Source of the DNA: CAVTOO01 sp963736355
Lineage (GTDB): Bacteria > Pseudomonadota > Alphaproteobacteria > Rhizobiales > Xanthobacteraceae
Reading direction: 5' to 3'
NCBI GenBank assembly: GCA_963736355.1
Contig: CAVTOO010000002.1
Coordinates: 62,001-126,000 of the forward strand
Length of the DNA: 64,000 nt
Shown here one piece after another: positions 16,464 through 25,973 of the stretch (its first letter is position 1; every line of letters begins with the position of its first letter). The notes beneath the pieces are model-generated. The model saw nothing but the letters and a program-made list of their open reading frames with translations. It did not search any database and was not told the origin of the DNA. Made by a program: the position numbers and the translations under genes.

Positions 16464-16973
16464 TCAGTTCGATGGCGTCCATGTTGACGGCGGATTGAGC
16501 GGCTGCGGATTCGGCACGCCCACGGAACCCGCGGGACGGTAACCGCGATAAGCCGGTGCCTGCGCGCCGTACTGATAACCGCGCGGTGCGTAGCGGGGCT
16601 GCGGCGCGTAGCGGGGTTGCGGCGCGTAATAAGGCTGCGGCGCATAATAGGCCTGCGGCGCGTAGTAGCCCTGATACCCGCCATAATACCCGTTGCGATA
16701 GCGCCAGGCATCGCGCTCACGCTTGCGGCGCGATTCATTGACCGCGATCGTGGCGATGGTGCCGGCGACCATGCCGAACATCGCAGCCGCCGCCGCATTG
16801 TTGTTGCCGCGCCGCACGCGCCGGGAGCTGAAATCAGTGCTGCCATCCGTCAGGACATTTGCCGTGGCGGTCGTGCGCTTGGCGGGTGCCGCCGACGCCG
16901 GAAGCGGCACGGCGGTGGCCACCAGCGCAATCGCTGTCAGGGCGGCGACGCTTCGCTTCATATTGGTCCACAT
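16464..16973 (-). CDS. Secreted Tyr/Pro/Gln-rich repeat protein, unknown function
   Basis: The 169-aa protein has a signal peptide (MWTNMKRSVAALTAIAL to PASAAPAK). Next come an Asn/Ala stretch (RRGNNNAAAAAMFGM) with a second hydrophobic segment, GMVAGTIATIAV, and a basic RRKRERDAWRYR. The tail is about 60 residues of YYAPQ-type tandem repeats (YYAPQPYYAPQPRYAPQP). The glycine-zipper-like segment followed by a Tyr-rich tail resembles small rhizobial envelope proteins, but no function can be assigned. GAGGGAC lies 9 nt before the ATG at 16973. A terminator follows. Confidence 0.7.
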   Translation of the reverse strand: MWTNMKRSVAALTAIALVATAVPLPASAAPAKRTTATANVLTDGSTDFSSRRVRRGNNNAAAAAMFGMVAGTIATIAVNESRRKRERDAWRYRNGYYGGYQGYYAPQAYYAPQPYYAPQPRYAPQPRYAPRGYQYGAQAPAYRGYRPAGSVGVPNPQPLNPPSTWTPSN

Positions 16974-17272
16974 CTGAGTAGTCCCTCTTCTGGTCTGGCC
17001 GGACTTGCACCTTAACTGGTGCGGCGTGTCCGGACACACGAACCTGATCGCACATTAGGCCCCGGTAGCTGAATGACGGCTAAACGGATGGTGGCGATTT
17101 CGTGTGTTACGAAACCTTCATTTACCGCTCGGGCGCTTGCGTCACCGCGCCTCTTGCAACCGTCGCACCTGAGGTCCAGTGTTGAAACGCAGAACGATCT
17201 CATTCGTTCCTTCATGTATGCAGATACTTCTCTGCAAACAGCTGTTTTCAGATATCCGCGCAGACCTTTGCA

Positions 17273-18343
17273 ATGACAGCTTCCGGACCGATCCATAGCG
17301 CCCTTCAAAGGATGGCGCGGGCAACACTCAAAGCAGCCCTCGTGCTTGCTGCGCTCGGCACCGCTGCGCCTGCCGCCCATGCCGCGACACCGATCCTGAT
17401 GTCCGTCGCGTTGCGCGCCGACGGCGCCATCGCGCCGCTGGCGGTCGCCAACGCCAAGGGGTATTTCCGCACCGAGGGCGTCAGCGTCACCCTCGACCAC
17501 GCCCTCAGCTCCGTTGACGCGTTGCGTCGCGTCGCCTCCGGCGAACGCGACGTGGCGCTCGTCGATATGACCGCCCTGATCCGTTACCGCGAACAGGCCG
17601 ACGCGGCGCCGATCAAGGCCGTGTTCATGTTCCACAATCAAACGCCCTACGCGATCGTGGCGCGCAAGAGCCGGGGCATCACGAACCTGTCCTCCCTCGA
17701 AGGCAGGAAGCTCGGCATCACCGAAGGCGAGCCCGTCGCGTTGCAGTGGCCGGCGTTCGCCAAGCAGCAGGGCGTGGATGCGGCGAAGATCGCAATCGAG
17801 AAAATCGGCGCAGCGGTGCGCGAGCCGATGCTGTCGGCGGGACAGGTTGACGCCGTCACCGGATTTTCCTTCGCGACCGCCGTCGATCTGAAGGATCGCG
17901 GCATCCCCGCCTCCGACCTGGCAATCCTGCGCTTCGCCGATTTCGGCAGTGCGCTCTACGGACACGCCATCGTCGTCAATCCCAAACTCGCCGCCGAACA
18001 GCCCGACCAGGTGAAGGCCGTCCTGCGGGGTCTCGTCAACGGCTTCAAATTCGCGCTGCGCGATCCCGCCAAGGCGGTCGACGACATCTTGCCGTTGATG
18101 GAAGGCGGCTCGCGCGAACTTGAGCTGGACCGGCTGCGGACCGTCATCCGCGAGAATATCCTGACCGACGAAGTCCGCCGGATCGGGCTCGGCGCGATCG
18201 ATCCGCAACGGCTCGGCCGCGCCATTCAGGAAGTGGAACTCAAAGCAGGCCCACGCGTTACGCCCGAGGCCCTGTTCGACGATCGCTTCCTGCCACCGGC
18301 CGCATCCCTCAAGGTCGCACCGGCGCCTGCGCCCGCACGCTGA
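17273..18343 (+). CDS. ABC transporter substrate-binding protein, NMT1/SsuA-like
   Basis: This 356-aa periplasmic protein has a signal peptide ending near AAPAAHAATP. The fold is of the NMT1/THI5-SsuA type seen in binding proteins for nitrate, taurine, alkanesulfonates or thiamine precursors: SVALRADGAIAPLAVANAKGYF, then VASGERDVALVDMTALIRYRE and LEGRKLGITEGEPVALQWPAF. No permease or ATPase gene is adjacent, so its partners and ligand are unknown. A hairpin (18375-18395) and an R2 repeat follow. Confidence 0.83.
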   Translation: MTASGPIHSALQRMARATLKAALVLAALGTAAPAAHAATPILMSVALRADGAIAPLAVANAKGYFRTEGVSVTLDHALSSVDALRRVASGERDVALVDMTALIRYREQADAAPIKAVFMFHNQTPYAIVARKSRGITNLSSLEGRKLGITEGEPVALQWPAFAKQQGVDAAKIAIEKIGAAVREPMLSAGQVDAVTGFSFATAVDLKDRGIPASDLAILRFADFGSALYGHAIVVNPKLAAEQPDQVKAVLRGLVNGFKFALRDPAKAVDDILPLMEGGSRELELDRLRTVIRENILTDEVRRIGLGAIDPQRLGRAIQEVELKAGPRVTPEALFDDRFLPPAASLKVAPAPAPAR

Positions 18344-18374
18344 CCCAACCTATCCCCGCCTCCTGGAGCCCTCC

Positions 18375-18395
18375 GGCTTTGATGGAAACAAAGCC
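18375..18395 (+). terminator. Possible transcript-end hairpin after the NMT1-like gene
   Basis: The stem GGCTTTG / CAAAGCC has a 7-nt loop and begins 32 bp after the stop codon. The following sequence GACTTTTGTT is only loosely T-rich, so the call is tentative. Confidence 0.45.
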
Positions 18396-18415
18396 AGGCT
18401 CGAGACTTTTGTTCT

Positions 18416-18462
18416 GACGCGTTTTCTTGACGCGAACCGGTACCCACTTCGCTCGAAAACGC
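18416..18462. repeat. Dispersed palindromic repeat, family R2, copy 4
   Basis: GACGCGTTTTCTTGACGCG, the core CCGGTACCCACTTCGCTCG and GAAAACGC. It lies in the promoter region of the glucan exporter gene, ending 45 bp before its ATG. Confidence 0.85.
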
Positions 18463-18506
18463 TCTAGATTGCCGAGCGCTGTTCTTTTGTCCAAAGTGCG
18501 AGCTGC

Positions 18507-20333
18507 ATGAGCCTTTCTCGAATCTATTTGCGCGTCATTCAGATGCTCGGCGCCGAAGCGCGCCTGGGCTGGCTGCTGGTGACCGCCAACGTCCTGCTGG
18601 CTGTGGCGATGTTCGCCGAGCCGGTGCTGTTCGGCCGCATTGTCGATGCGCTGGCGACCGCTCAGGGCAGCGGAACGCAGGCTCCGTCCAGCACGGTCTG
18701 GCCGCTGCTGCTCGCCTGGGTGGCGTTCGGCATCTTCACCATCATCTGTTCGACAATCATCGCGTTGCATGCCGATCGCCTCGCGCATCGCCAGCGCCAG
18801 GTCGTGCTGCGCGACTATTTCGAGCACATTCTGCAACTACCGCTGACCTACCACACCGGCACCCATTCCGGCCGGCTGATCAAGGTCATGCTGCAGGGCG
18901 CCGACGCGCTGTGGCGGCTGTGGCTCGGCTTCTTTCGCGATAATTTCGTCTCGATCCTGTCGCTTGTGATCCTGCTGCCGCTGTCGCTCTACATGAACTG
19001 GCGGCTCGCCTTCCTGCTGTTCATCCTGTGCGGCGTGTTCACGCTGCTGACCTGGCTGGTCGTGCGTAAGACGCAGGACATGCAGGACGAAGTCGAGGAG
19101 CACTATTCCAATCTCGCCGCGCGCGCGACCGATGCACTGGGCAATGTGGCGCTGGTGCAGAGCTTCGTGCGCATCGACGCCGAGGTTCAGGCGCTGCGCG
19201 GCGTCGGCGAAAAGCTGCTGGCCGCGCAAATGCCGGTGCTGTCATGGTGGGCCATCATCGCGGTGATGACGCGCGCCTCCACCACGCTGACGATCCTCGC
19301 CATCTTCGTCGTCGGTATCTGGCTGCATCAGATCGGTCTCGCCACCATCGGCGAGATGGTGATGTTCGTGAACTTCGCCACGATGCTGATTGGCCGCCTC
19401 GAGCAGGTCGTCAGCTTCATCAACAATCTGATGATGGAAGCGCCGCGCCTGCGCGAATTTTTCGATGTGCTCGATACCGTGCCCGCCGTGCATGACCGGC
19501 CCGACGCCATCGATCCCGGCAGGCTGCGCGGCCTCGTCGAGTTCCGCAACGTTTCGTTCTCGTATGACGGCAAGCGCCCGGCCGTCGAGGATCTGAGCTT
19601 TACCGTCCTGCCCGGCGATACCGTCGCGCTCGTCGGCCAAACCGGCGCAGGCAAATCGACGGCGATTGCGCTTCTGCATCGCGCCTTCGATCCGCAATCG
19701 GGCGCCATTATCATCGACGGAATGGACGTTCGCAGCATCCAGTTGTCCGCGCTGAGGCGCAATATCGGCGTCGTGTTTCAGGAAGCGCTGCTGTTCAGCC
19801 GTTCGATTTCCGACAATTTGCGGGTCGGCAAGCCCGACGCCACCGAGGAAGAGATGCGCGAAGCGGCACGCCGGGCGCAGGCGCTTGACTTTATCGAGCG
19901 CGGCGAAGGCAATTTCGACAGCAATGCCGGCGAGCGTGGACGCATGCTGTCAGGCGGAGAACGCCAGCGCATTTCGATCGCGCGCGCGCTGCTGAAAGAT
20001 CCGCCCATTCTCATCCTCGACGAAGCGACAAGCGCGCTCGACGCCGTCACCGAAAGCAAGGTCAACGCCGCGCTCGACGAAGTGATGAAGGGTCGCACGA
20101 CGTTCGTGATCGCCCACAGGCTCTCGACCATTCGCAACGCGACACGCATCCTGGTGTTCAATCATGGCCGTGTCGTCGAATCCGGTACGTTCGACGAACT
20201 CGTCGAGCGCAAGGGATTGTTTGCCGAGATGGCCAACGCGCAATTCATGGTGCACGAAGAGGCCAGCAAACCCCGCCCCAAGGCGCCGGCGCGGCCTCCC
20301 GGAAAAATTGTGACCAAACCTGTGAAAAACTGA
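18507..20333 (+). CDS. ndvA: Cyclic beta-1,2-glucan ABC exporter
   Basis: A 608-aa half-transporter with six membrane helices fused to an ATPase. The N-terminus MSLSRIYLRVIQMLGAEARL and the overall length match NdvA/ChvA. ABC motifs are Walker A GQTGAGKST, the Q-loop in GVVFQEALLF, signature LSGGERQRIS, Walker B ILILDEATSALD and H-loop IAHRLST. NdvA exports cyclic beta-1,2-glucan to the periplasm, important for osmotic adaptation and plant interaction in rhizobia (family knowledge). The C-terminus is a basic, Pro-rich tail (KPRPKAPARPPGK). Confidence 0.88.
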   Translation: MSLSRIYLRVIQMLGAEARLGWLLVTANVLLAVAMFAEPVLFGRIVDALATAQGSGTQAPSSTVWPLLLAWVAFGIFTIICSTIIALHADRLAHRQRQVVLRDYFEHILQLPLTYHTGTHSGRLIKVMLQGADALWRLWLGFFRDNFVSILSLVILLPLSLYMNWRLAFLLFILCGVFTLLTWLVVRKTQDMQDEVEEHYSNLAARATDALGNVALVQSFVRIDAEVQALRGVGEKLLAAQMPVLSWWAIIAVMTRASTTLTILAIFVVGIWLHQIGLATIGEMVMFVNFATMLIGRLEQVVSFINNLMMEAPRLREFFDVLDTVPAVHDRPDAIDPGRLRGLVEFRNVSFSYDGKRPAVEDLSFTVLPGDTVALVGQTGAGKSTAIALLHRAFDPQSGAIIIDGMDVRSIQLSALRRNIGVVFQEALLFSRSISDNLRVGKPDATEEEMREAARRAQALDFIERGEGNFDSNAGERGRMLSGGERQRISIARALLKDPPILILDEATSALDAVTESKVNAALDEVMKGRTTFVIAHRLSTIRNATRILVFNHGRVVESGTFDELVERKGLFAEMANAQFMVHEEASKPRPKAPARPPGKIVTKPVKN

Positions 20334-20448
20334 GGCTTGCGCCGGAAATCTGCCCCTTTCCCGTCACATCAATGGGAACTCGTCACAGGCTGGCTGATAT
20401 GACTTGGCAAGTCGCCCCTGAACCGGCAAATAGACTTGGTTTATAAGA

Positions 20449-20487
20449 ACTTGGTTGCATGACTTGGTTGCATGACTTGGCTTGCAG
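20449..20487 (+). repeat. Three tandem 13-bp repeats upstream of the carboxypeptidase gene
   Basis: ACTTGGTTGCATG occurs twice exactly (20449-20461, 20462-20474), followed by the diverged ACTTGGCTTGCAG. Further ACTTGG hexamers lie at 20402 and 20434. The array ends 31 bp before the ATG at 20519, so it lies in the 5' leader or promoter. Confidence 0.85.
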
Positions 20488-20518
20488 GATTTGACCTGCA
20501 CGACATGGTGAGTTGCTG

Positions 20519-21955
20519 ATGCTCCGAATTTTCGCGCTGAAGCGCTCTGTGTTGTCCACGCTGGTTGCGCTCGCAGCGCTGTTCATTGCGCCGATGTCGG
20601 CGCATGCCGAAGCGCTGCTCGCCGTCGAGGTCGACTCCGGCAAGGTTCTTCACGCCGAGAATGCAACCTATCCGTGGTATCCGGCGTCCGTCACCAAATT
20701 GATGACGACCTATGTGACGCTCAAGGCCGTCAGGGATCGACGCATCACGCTCGACAGCCTGTTCAAGGTGTCTCCGACCGCCGCAGCGCAGGTGCCCGCC
20801 AAGATGGGTTTCCCCGCCGGCACGGAAGTGACCGTCGATAACGCGCTCAAGATGCTGATGGTCAAATCGGCCAACGACATCGCCGTGGTCCTGGCGGAAG
20901 GCGTGTCGGGTTCGATTGAAAATTTCGCGGCCGAAATGAACAGCACCGCGCAGCGGCTCGGCATGACGCAAACCACTTACGTCAATCCCAACGGCTTGCC
21001 GGCCGAGGGCCAGGTGACGTCGGCGCGCGATCTGGCCATTCTGGCGCGTGCGTTGCTGCGCGACCTGCCGGAGTACGAATATTACCTGCACATTCCCGGC
21101 ATCAAGTACGGACGCCGGACGGTGCGCAATTACAACACGCTGATCGGCCGATATCCCGGCGCCGATGGCATGAAGACCGGATTTATCTGCGCCTCGGGCT
21201 TCAACCTCGTGGCCTCGGCCACACGCAACGGCAAGCGCATCATCGCCGTCGTGCTGGGTTCTCCCTCCTCCAGCGTGCGCGCCCTGAAAGCGGCGCAACT
21301 TATGGAACGCGGTTTCTCGAGTGGCGGCCTGAGCTGGCTGACGCCCTCGCTTGGATTGGTCGACAATCTGGTGCCGATCAACGCCGAGCCTCCCAATCTG
21401 CGTGAGGAAATGTGCGGCCCCAAGCGCAAGCGCCCCGCCGCCGACAGCGACGACGCCGAAGCCGAAGTGACGCCGGGCAATGGCGAAGGTGGCGTGTCGC
21501 TCTATACCGGCCTGCGCGGACCGGGCACGCGCTGGAGCGACCTGATCGGCCCCGCTCCCGGCGTGGTCGATGTCGCCGTCGTCTATACCGGGCCCAAGCG
21601 AACAGGCCCGGCACTCGCCGCCGTCACAACCGACGCGCCCGTCAAGCCGAAGCCGAAAGCTGCACCCAAGGCGCAAGCCAAGCCGAAAGCCACCGCCGCC
21701 GTCACACCGACGGCAAAGCCGGAAGCAAAGCCGCAGGCCAAGCCGGTGGCAGCACCGGCCAAGCCTGCGTCCGCTGCGAAACCGGCAGTCGCAGCCAAGC
21801 CTGCGGCGGCCGACAAACCAGCGGTTGCCGCCAAGCCTGCGACTGCGCCGAAGCCCGCAACGGCATCAGCCGCCAAACCGGCGCCGAAGCCAGCCGTCGC
21901 TGCGGCCAAGCCCAAGCCCGAGTCGAAATCCGACTCCACACCGAAACCGAACTGA
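20519..21955 (+). CDS. D-alanyl-D-alanine carboxypeptidase with Lys/Ala/Pro-rich tail
   Basis: This 478-aa penicillin-binding protein has a signal peptide (MLRIFALKRSV to PMSAHA). Catalytic motifs are SVTK (about residues 60-63), SAN in VKSANDIAVVL and KTG in DGMKTGFICASGFN. It trims D-Ala from peptidoglycan stem peptides. After the catalytic and C-terminal domains comes a tail of about 120 residues built from AKPA/PKPA units (from about 21640), which may span or bind the cell wall. The ATG at 20519 is preferred over TTG 20513. Confidence 0.9.
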   Translation: MLRIFALKRSVLSTLVALAALFIAPMSAHAEALLAVEVDSGKVLHAENATYPWYPASVTKLMTTYVTLKAVRDRRITLDSLFKVSPTAAAQVPAKMGFPAGTEVTVDNALKMLMVKSANDIAVVLAEGVSGSIENFAAEMNSTAQRLGMTQTTYVNPNGLPAEGQVTSARDLAILARALLRDLPEYEYYLHIPGIKYGRRTVRNYNTLIGRYPGADGMKTGFICASGFNLVASATRNGKRIIAVVLGSPSSSVRALKAAQLMERGFSSGGLSWLTPSLGLVDNLVPINAEPPNLREEMCGPKRKRPAADSDDAEAEVTPGNGEGGVSLYTGLRGPGTRWSDLIGPAPGVVDVAVVYTGPKRTGPALAAVTTDAPVKPKPKAAPKAQAKPKATAAVTPTAKPEAKPQAKPVAAPAKPASAAKPAVAAKPAAADKPAVAAKPATAPKPATASAAKPAPKPAVAAAKPKPESKSDSTPKPN

Positions 21956-22129
21956 CGTTCCGGCTTCGCCCTCCCGCTTCATCATTGTGCAATGCATTCA
22001 TGCGACGGCATGACGGGCCGTGACGCCTTGCGTCGCGTTGCACCGGACAGATACTGTTTGTGTTGAAGTGTTGAAAATTGGCGCAGACGGCGAATGTGTG
22101 ATCGCCAATGCCGCTTCGGGGGAAACATC

Positions 22130-23813
22130 GTGGAACGCATCTGGCTGAAAAACTATCCGCCCGGCGTGCCGGCCGAAATCGATCCCTCACACTATGCTTC
22201 TCTGCCGGCGCTGTTTGCCGAAAGTTTCCAGAAATACCCGAATGATGTTGCCTTCATCGGCATGGACAAAGGCATCACCTTTGCGCAGATCGATGAATTG
22301 TCGCGCGCGTTTGGCGCGTTCCTGCAGGACGCGGGGTTGAAGCCGGGCGCACGCGTCGCCGTGATGATGCCCAACATGCTGTCCTACCCCGTCTCGCTCG
22401 TTGCGATCCTGCGTGCGGGATTCACGGTGGTGAACGTCAATCCGCTTTACACGCCGCGCGAACTGGAATTTCAGCTCAACGATTGCGGCGCCGAGGCGAT
22501 TGTCGTTCTGGAAAACTTCGCAGCGACGCTGCAAAAGGTCGTCGCGCGCACCAAGGTCAAGCACATCGTCGTCGCCAGCATGGGCGACCTGCTCGGCACG
22601 CTGAAGGGCGCGATCGTCAATCTGGTTGTTCGTCGCGTGAAGAAACTGGTGCCGGCTTACGCGCTGCCGCAGGCGACCACGTTCATGGCCGCGATCGCGG
22701 CCGGACGGCGCCTGACCTTCACGCCGGCAGAGTCAAAGCCGCAGGACATCGCCTGCCTGCAATATACCGGCGGCACGACCGGCGTCGCCAAGGGCGCCAT
22801 GCTCACGCATCGCAATCTGGTCGCCAACATGCTGCAGGCCGAAGCCTGGCTTCAGCCCCAGAAGCACAAAGATAAAGGTCAGATCATCATCTTCGCGGCG
22901 CTGCCGCTCTATCATATCTTCTCCTTTACCGCCGGGTTCCTGCTGACGATGCGGATCGGCGCCACGACCGTTCTCATTCCCAATCCGCGCGATCTGCCGG
23001 ACCTCATCGCAAAGCTGTCGAAATATCCGCCGGTGGTGTTCCCGGCCGTCAACACGCTGTTCAACGCTCTGATGAACCATCCGGACTTCGGCAAGATCGA
23101 CTGGAGCCATCTCGGCTGCGCGGTCGGCGGCGGCATGGCCGTGCAGAAGGCCGTCGCCGATCGCTGGTTCAAGATGGTGGGGCGCCCGATCGTCGAGGCT
23201 TACGGCTTGTCGGAAACCTCACCGGGCCTCACCGCCAACCGCACCGACATCACCGAATGGACCGGAACAGTCGGCTTTCCGTTCCCGTCGACGGAAATCT
23301 CGATCCGCAGCGAGCAACATCAAGAAGTGCCGCTCGGGCACACAAGGCGAAATCTGCGCGCGTGGCCCGCAGGTGATGACCGGCTACTGGCAGCGTCCGG
23401 AAGAGACCGCGCAAGTGATGACAGCGGATGGCTTCTTCTGCACCGGCGATATCGGCATCATGGACGATCTCGGCCGAACCAAGATTGTCGACCGCAAGAA
23501 GGACATGATCACGGTGTCCGGCTTCAAGGTCTATCCCAACGAGGTCGAGGACGTCGTCGCCATGCATCCGGGCGTGCTTGAAGTCGCCGCCGTCGGTGTG
23601 CCCGATCCGCATTCCGGCGAGGCGGTGAAGCTGTTCGTCGTGAAGAAAGATCCCGCGCTGACCGAAAAGGAAATTCTCGACTTCGCGGCATCGCAGCTCA
23701 CCGGCTACAAGCGGGCCAAACATGTCGAGTTCCGCAGCGAATTGCCCAAGACCAATGTCGGCAAGATCCTGCGCCGTGCGTTGCGCGACGACGCGCCGAA
23801 AACCGCCGCCTGA
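22130..23813 (+). pseudogene. fadD: Long-chain fatty-acid CoA ligase (AMP-forming), one frameshift
   Basis: An acyl-CoA synthetase of about 560 aa that activates fatty acids through an acyl-AMP intermediate. The GTG start at 22130 follows GGGGGA. Motifs are YTGGTTGVAKGAM (phosphate loop), YGLSETSP (A5) and, in the second frame, TGDIGIMDDLGRTKIVDRKKDMI (A7/A8) and the catalytic Lys in TNVGKILRR. The frame slips at about 23339-23343, where PLG should continue as TQGEICARGPQVMTGYW. One extra C explains it. The gene reads as intact after correction. Confidence 0.88.
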
Positions 23814-23824
23814 AGAAAGACCTC

Positions 23825-24379
23825 ATGACCAGTCAAAACACGGTCACGCCCGCCGAGATCGTCGCGTTCTGGCGTACTGCCGGTGCCGAGCGCTGGTTCA
23901 AAAAGGACGACGCGTTCGACATCGACATTCGCACGCGCTTTCTCGACACTTGGACAGATGGCGCATCCGGCCGCTTGTCGGGCTGGGAAGCGACCGACGA
24001 CGGTGCGCTCGGTCTTATCATCCTGCTCGACCAATTCCCCCGCAACATGTTCAGGGCCGATGCGCGCGCCTTTGCATCCGATACGCTCGCACTTGCAACC
24101 GCCAAGCGTGCGATCGAACGAGGCGTCGATCAGCGCGTGGACATGGCGTTGCGACAGTTCATCTACATGCCGCTGATGCATGCCGAGACTATCGCCGACC
24201 AGGATCGTTGTGTGACGCTGTTTGAGACCCTCGGAAACGAGAACAATCTCAAATTTGCGCGTATTCACGCCGACATCATCCGGCGCTTCGGCCGGTTCCC
24301 GCACCGCAATGCTGTGCTCGGGCGCGATACCACCCCGGACGAACAGGACTTTCTGGACTCGGGCGGCTTTTCCGGCTGA
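23825..24379 (+). CDS. DUF924 family protein
   Basis: The 184-aa soluble helical protein carries the family pattern: IVAFWRTAGAERWFKKDDAFD near the N-terminus, then LIILLDQFPRNMFR, RQFIYMPLMHAE and HADIIRRFGRFPHRN. DUF924 proteins have a TPR-like fold; their function is not known. It starts 11 bp after the acyl-CoA ligase gene and may share its transcript. Length matches the family. Confidence 0.9.
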   Translation: MTSQNTVTPAEIVAFWRTAGAERWFKKDDAFDIDIRTRFLDTWTDGASGRLSGWEATDDGALGLIILLDQFPRNMFRADARAFASDTLALATAKRAIERGVDQRVDMALRQFIYMPLMHAETIADQDRCVTLFETLGNENNLKFARIHADIIRRFGRFPHRNAVLGRDTTPDEQDFLDSGGFSG

Positions 24380-24456
24380 AATGCCGGAAAGCAGGTTGCG
24401 CGCCGTTCGGCTTGAGTCGAACGGCAACGCCAACCAACCCGCGGGAGAAGCGTCTT

Positions 24457-25447
24457 ATGTCGAAGCGTCCGATGTCAATGTCACGCCAGCAGTTTCTGGC
24501 CACCCTTGCAGCAGCAACATTTCTCGGCAGTGCGATCCCCGCGCTGGCGCAGCAACCCATCCCTGAGTTGAAAATCATGGCGCCCGCGGCGCCGGGCGGC
24601 GGCTGGGACCAGACCGCGCGCTCGATGCAGCAGGCGCTTGACGCAAGCCGGCATCGCACGCAGCATCCAGGTGACGAACGTCCCCGGCGCCGGCGGCAGC
24701 GTCGGCATCGCGCAGTTCGTCAACGGCGCCAAGGGCGACGGCTCGCAGCTGATGGTCAACGGCTTCGTCATGGTCGGTGCGCTCGCCATGAACAAATCGC
24801 CCGTGACGCTCGATCAGGTCACGCCGATCGCGCGACTGACCGAGGAAACGCAGGTGATCGTCGTTCCCGCCAACTCGCCGATCAAGAATGCCAAGGATCT
24901 CGCCGCGGCAATCAAGACCGACATCGCCAAGGTGACATTCGCAGGCGGCTCCGCAGGCGGCGCCGATCACATCATGGCGGGCATGTTCGCGGGCGCGGCC
25001 GGCGCCGATGCATCCAAGGTGAACTATGTGCCCTTCTCCGGCGGCGGCGAATCGCTCGCGGCCATTCTCGGCGGCAAGGTGACGGCCGGTATTTCCGGCT
25101 ACGGCGAATATGAAGGCCAGATCAAAGCCGGCAAGCTGCGCGCCATCGGCATCTCCGCGGCCCAACGCCTGCCCGGCAACGACACGCCGACCTTCAAGGA
25201 ACAGGGCATCGACCTCGTGCTCACCAACTGGCGTTCGGTTGTCGCCGCGCCCGGCATCACCGCCGACCAGCGCAAGGTGCTGTCCGAGGCCATCGACAAG
25301 ATGGCGAAGTCGAAGGAATGGCAGGACATCCTCAAGCAGAAGGGCTGGGACAACGCCTATCTCGCAGGCGAGCCGTTCGCCGACTTTCTCAAGAGCGAAA
25401 AGATTCGTGTCACGGACGTGCTGACCAAGCTCGGCCTGATCAAGTCA
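24457..25447 (+). pseudogene. tctC: Tripartite tricarboxylate transporter binding protein TctC, one frameshift
   Basis: This periplasmic binding protein has a twin-Arg-like signal region (MSKRPMSMSRQQFLATLAA) followed by LKIMAPAAPGGGWDQTARSMQ, the TctC signature. The rest (RSIQVTNVPGAGGSVGIAQF, YVPFSGGGESLAAILGG, YLAGEPFADFL) is in another frame; an extra T at 24638-24639 explains the shift. No stop follows where expected. The protein should end KLGLIK near 25444, but the codon after AAG reads TCA; a G at 25446 would create TGA. It binds di- or tricarboxylates for TctBA; the exact ligand is unknown. Confidence 0.87.
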
Positions 25448-25940
25448 CGAGGCGGGCGACACGCGAGCGGGCGCCGCCGCCCGCTCCAGATTCGATCCGG
25501 CCGGCGCCATCGTCGCCGGCCTTCTGGCGCTGGTCGCCATCGTTCTCGTCGTCGATGCCAACAGCTTCCAGAACACCTCGGCCTACGGCATGGGCCCGAA
25601 GGTGATGCCCTACATGATCGCCTGCGGGCTCGTCGTGCTGGCGGTCGGCAATCTTGTGACGGCCTTTCGCGGCGATCATCCGAAGCGCGAAGACATCGAC
25701 ATGCGCGCGGTGTGGATGATTCTCGGCGGCATCGTCGCGCTGATCGCCGTGATCGGGCTGGGCGGCGGCTTCATCATCGCGACCACCATTCTGTTCGCGA
25801 CCACGGCCACGGCCTTTGGCCGGCGCGCGATTGCAGCCGATCTCGGCATCGGCTTCGTCCTTGCGACGGTGATCTATATCGCCTTCGCCAAGCTTCTCGC
25901 CTTGAGCCTGCCGGCCGGCCCGCTGGAGCGGCTGTTCTGA
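25444..25940 (+). pseudogene. tctB: Tripartite tricarboxylate transporter small membrane subunit TctB, start and frame damaged
   Basis: Four hydrophobic helices are visible: AGAIVAGLLALVAIVLVVDA, VMPYMIACGLVVLAVGNL, AVWMILGGIVALIAVIGL and GFVLATVIYIAFAKLLAL. The downstream frame is intact from 25467 to the stop at 25940 but has no start codon. The preceding frame reads TRRATRE from 25447, and the codon before it is GTC where GTG would be a start overlapping the tctC TGA. So one substitution (25446) plus one missing G at about 25467 would restore a normal overlapping tctB of about 165 aa. Confidence 0.8.
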
Positions 25941-25973
25941 TTCCCGCGCATTCGCGTCGCAAGGATTGACGGC

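Noticed and set aside
16590..16690. CRISPR-like short repeats
   Set aside because: The repeats are in-frame codon repeats for YYAPQ in a protein, without spacers of constant length. No other array-like structure is present in the window.
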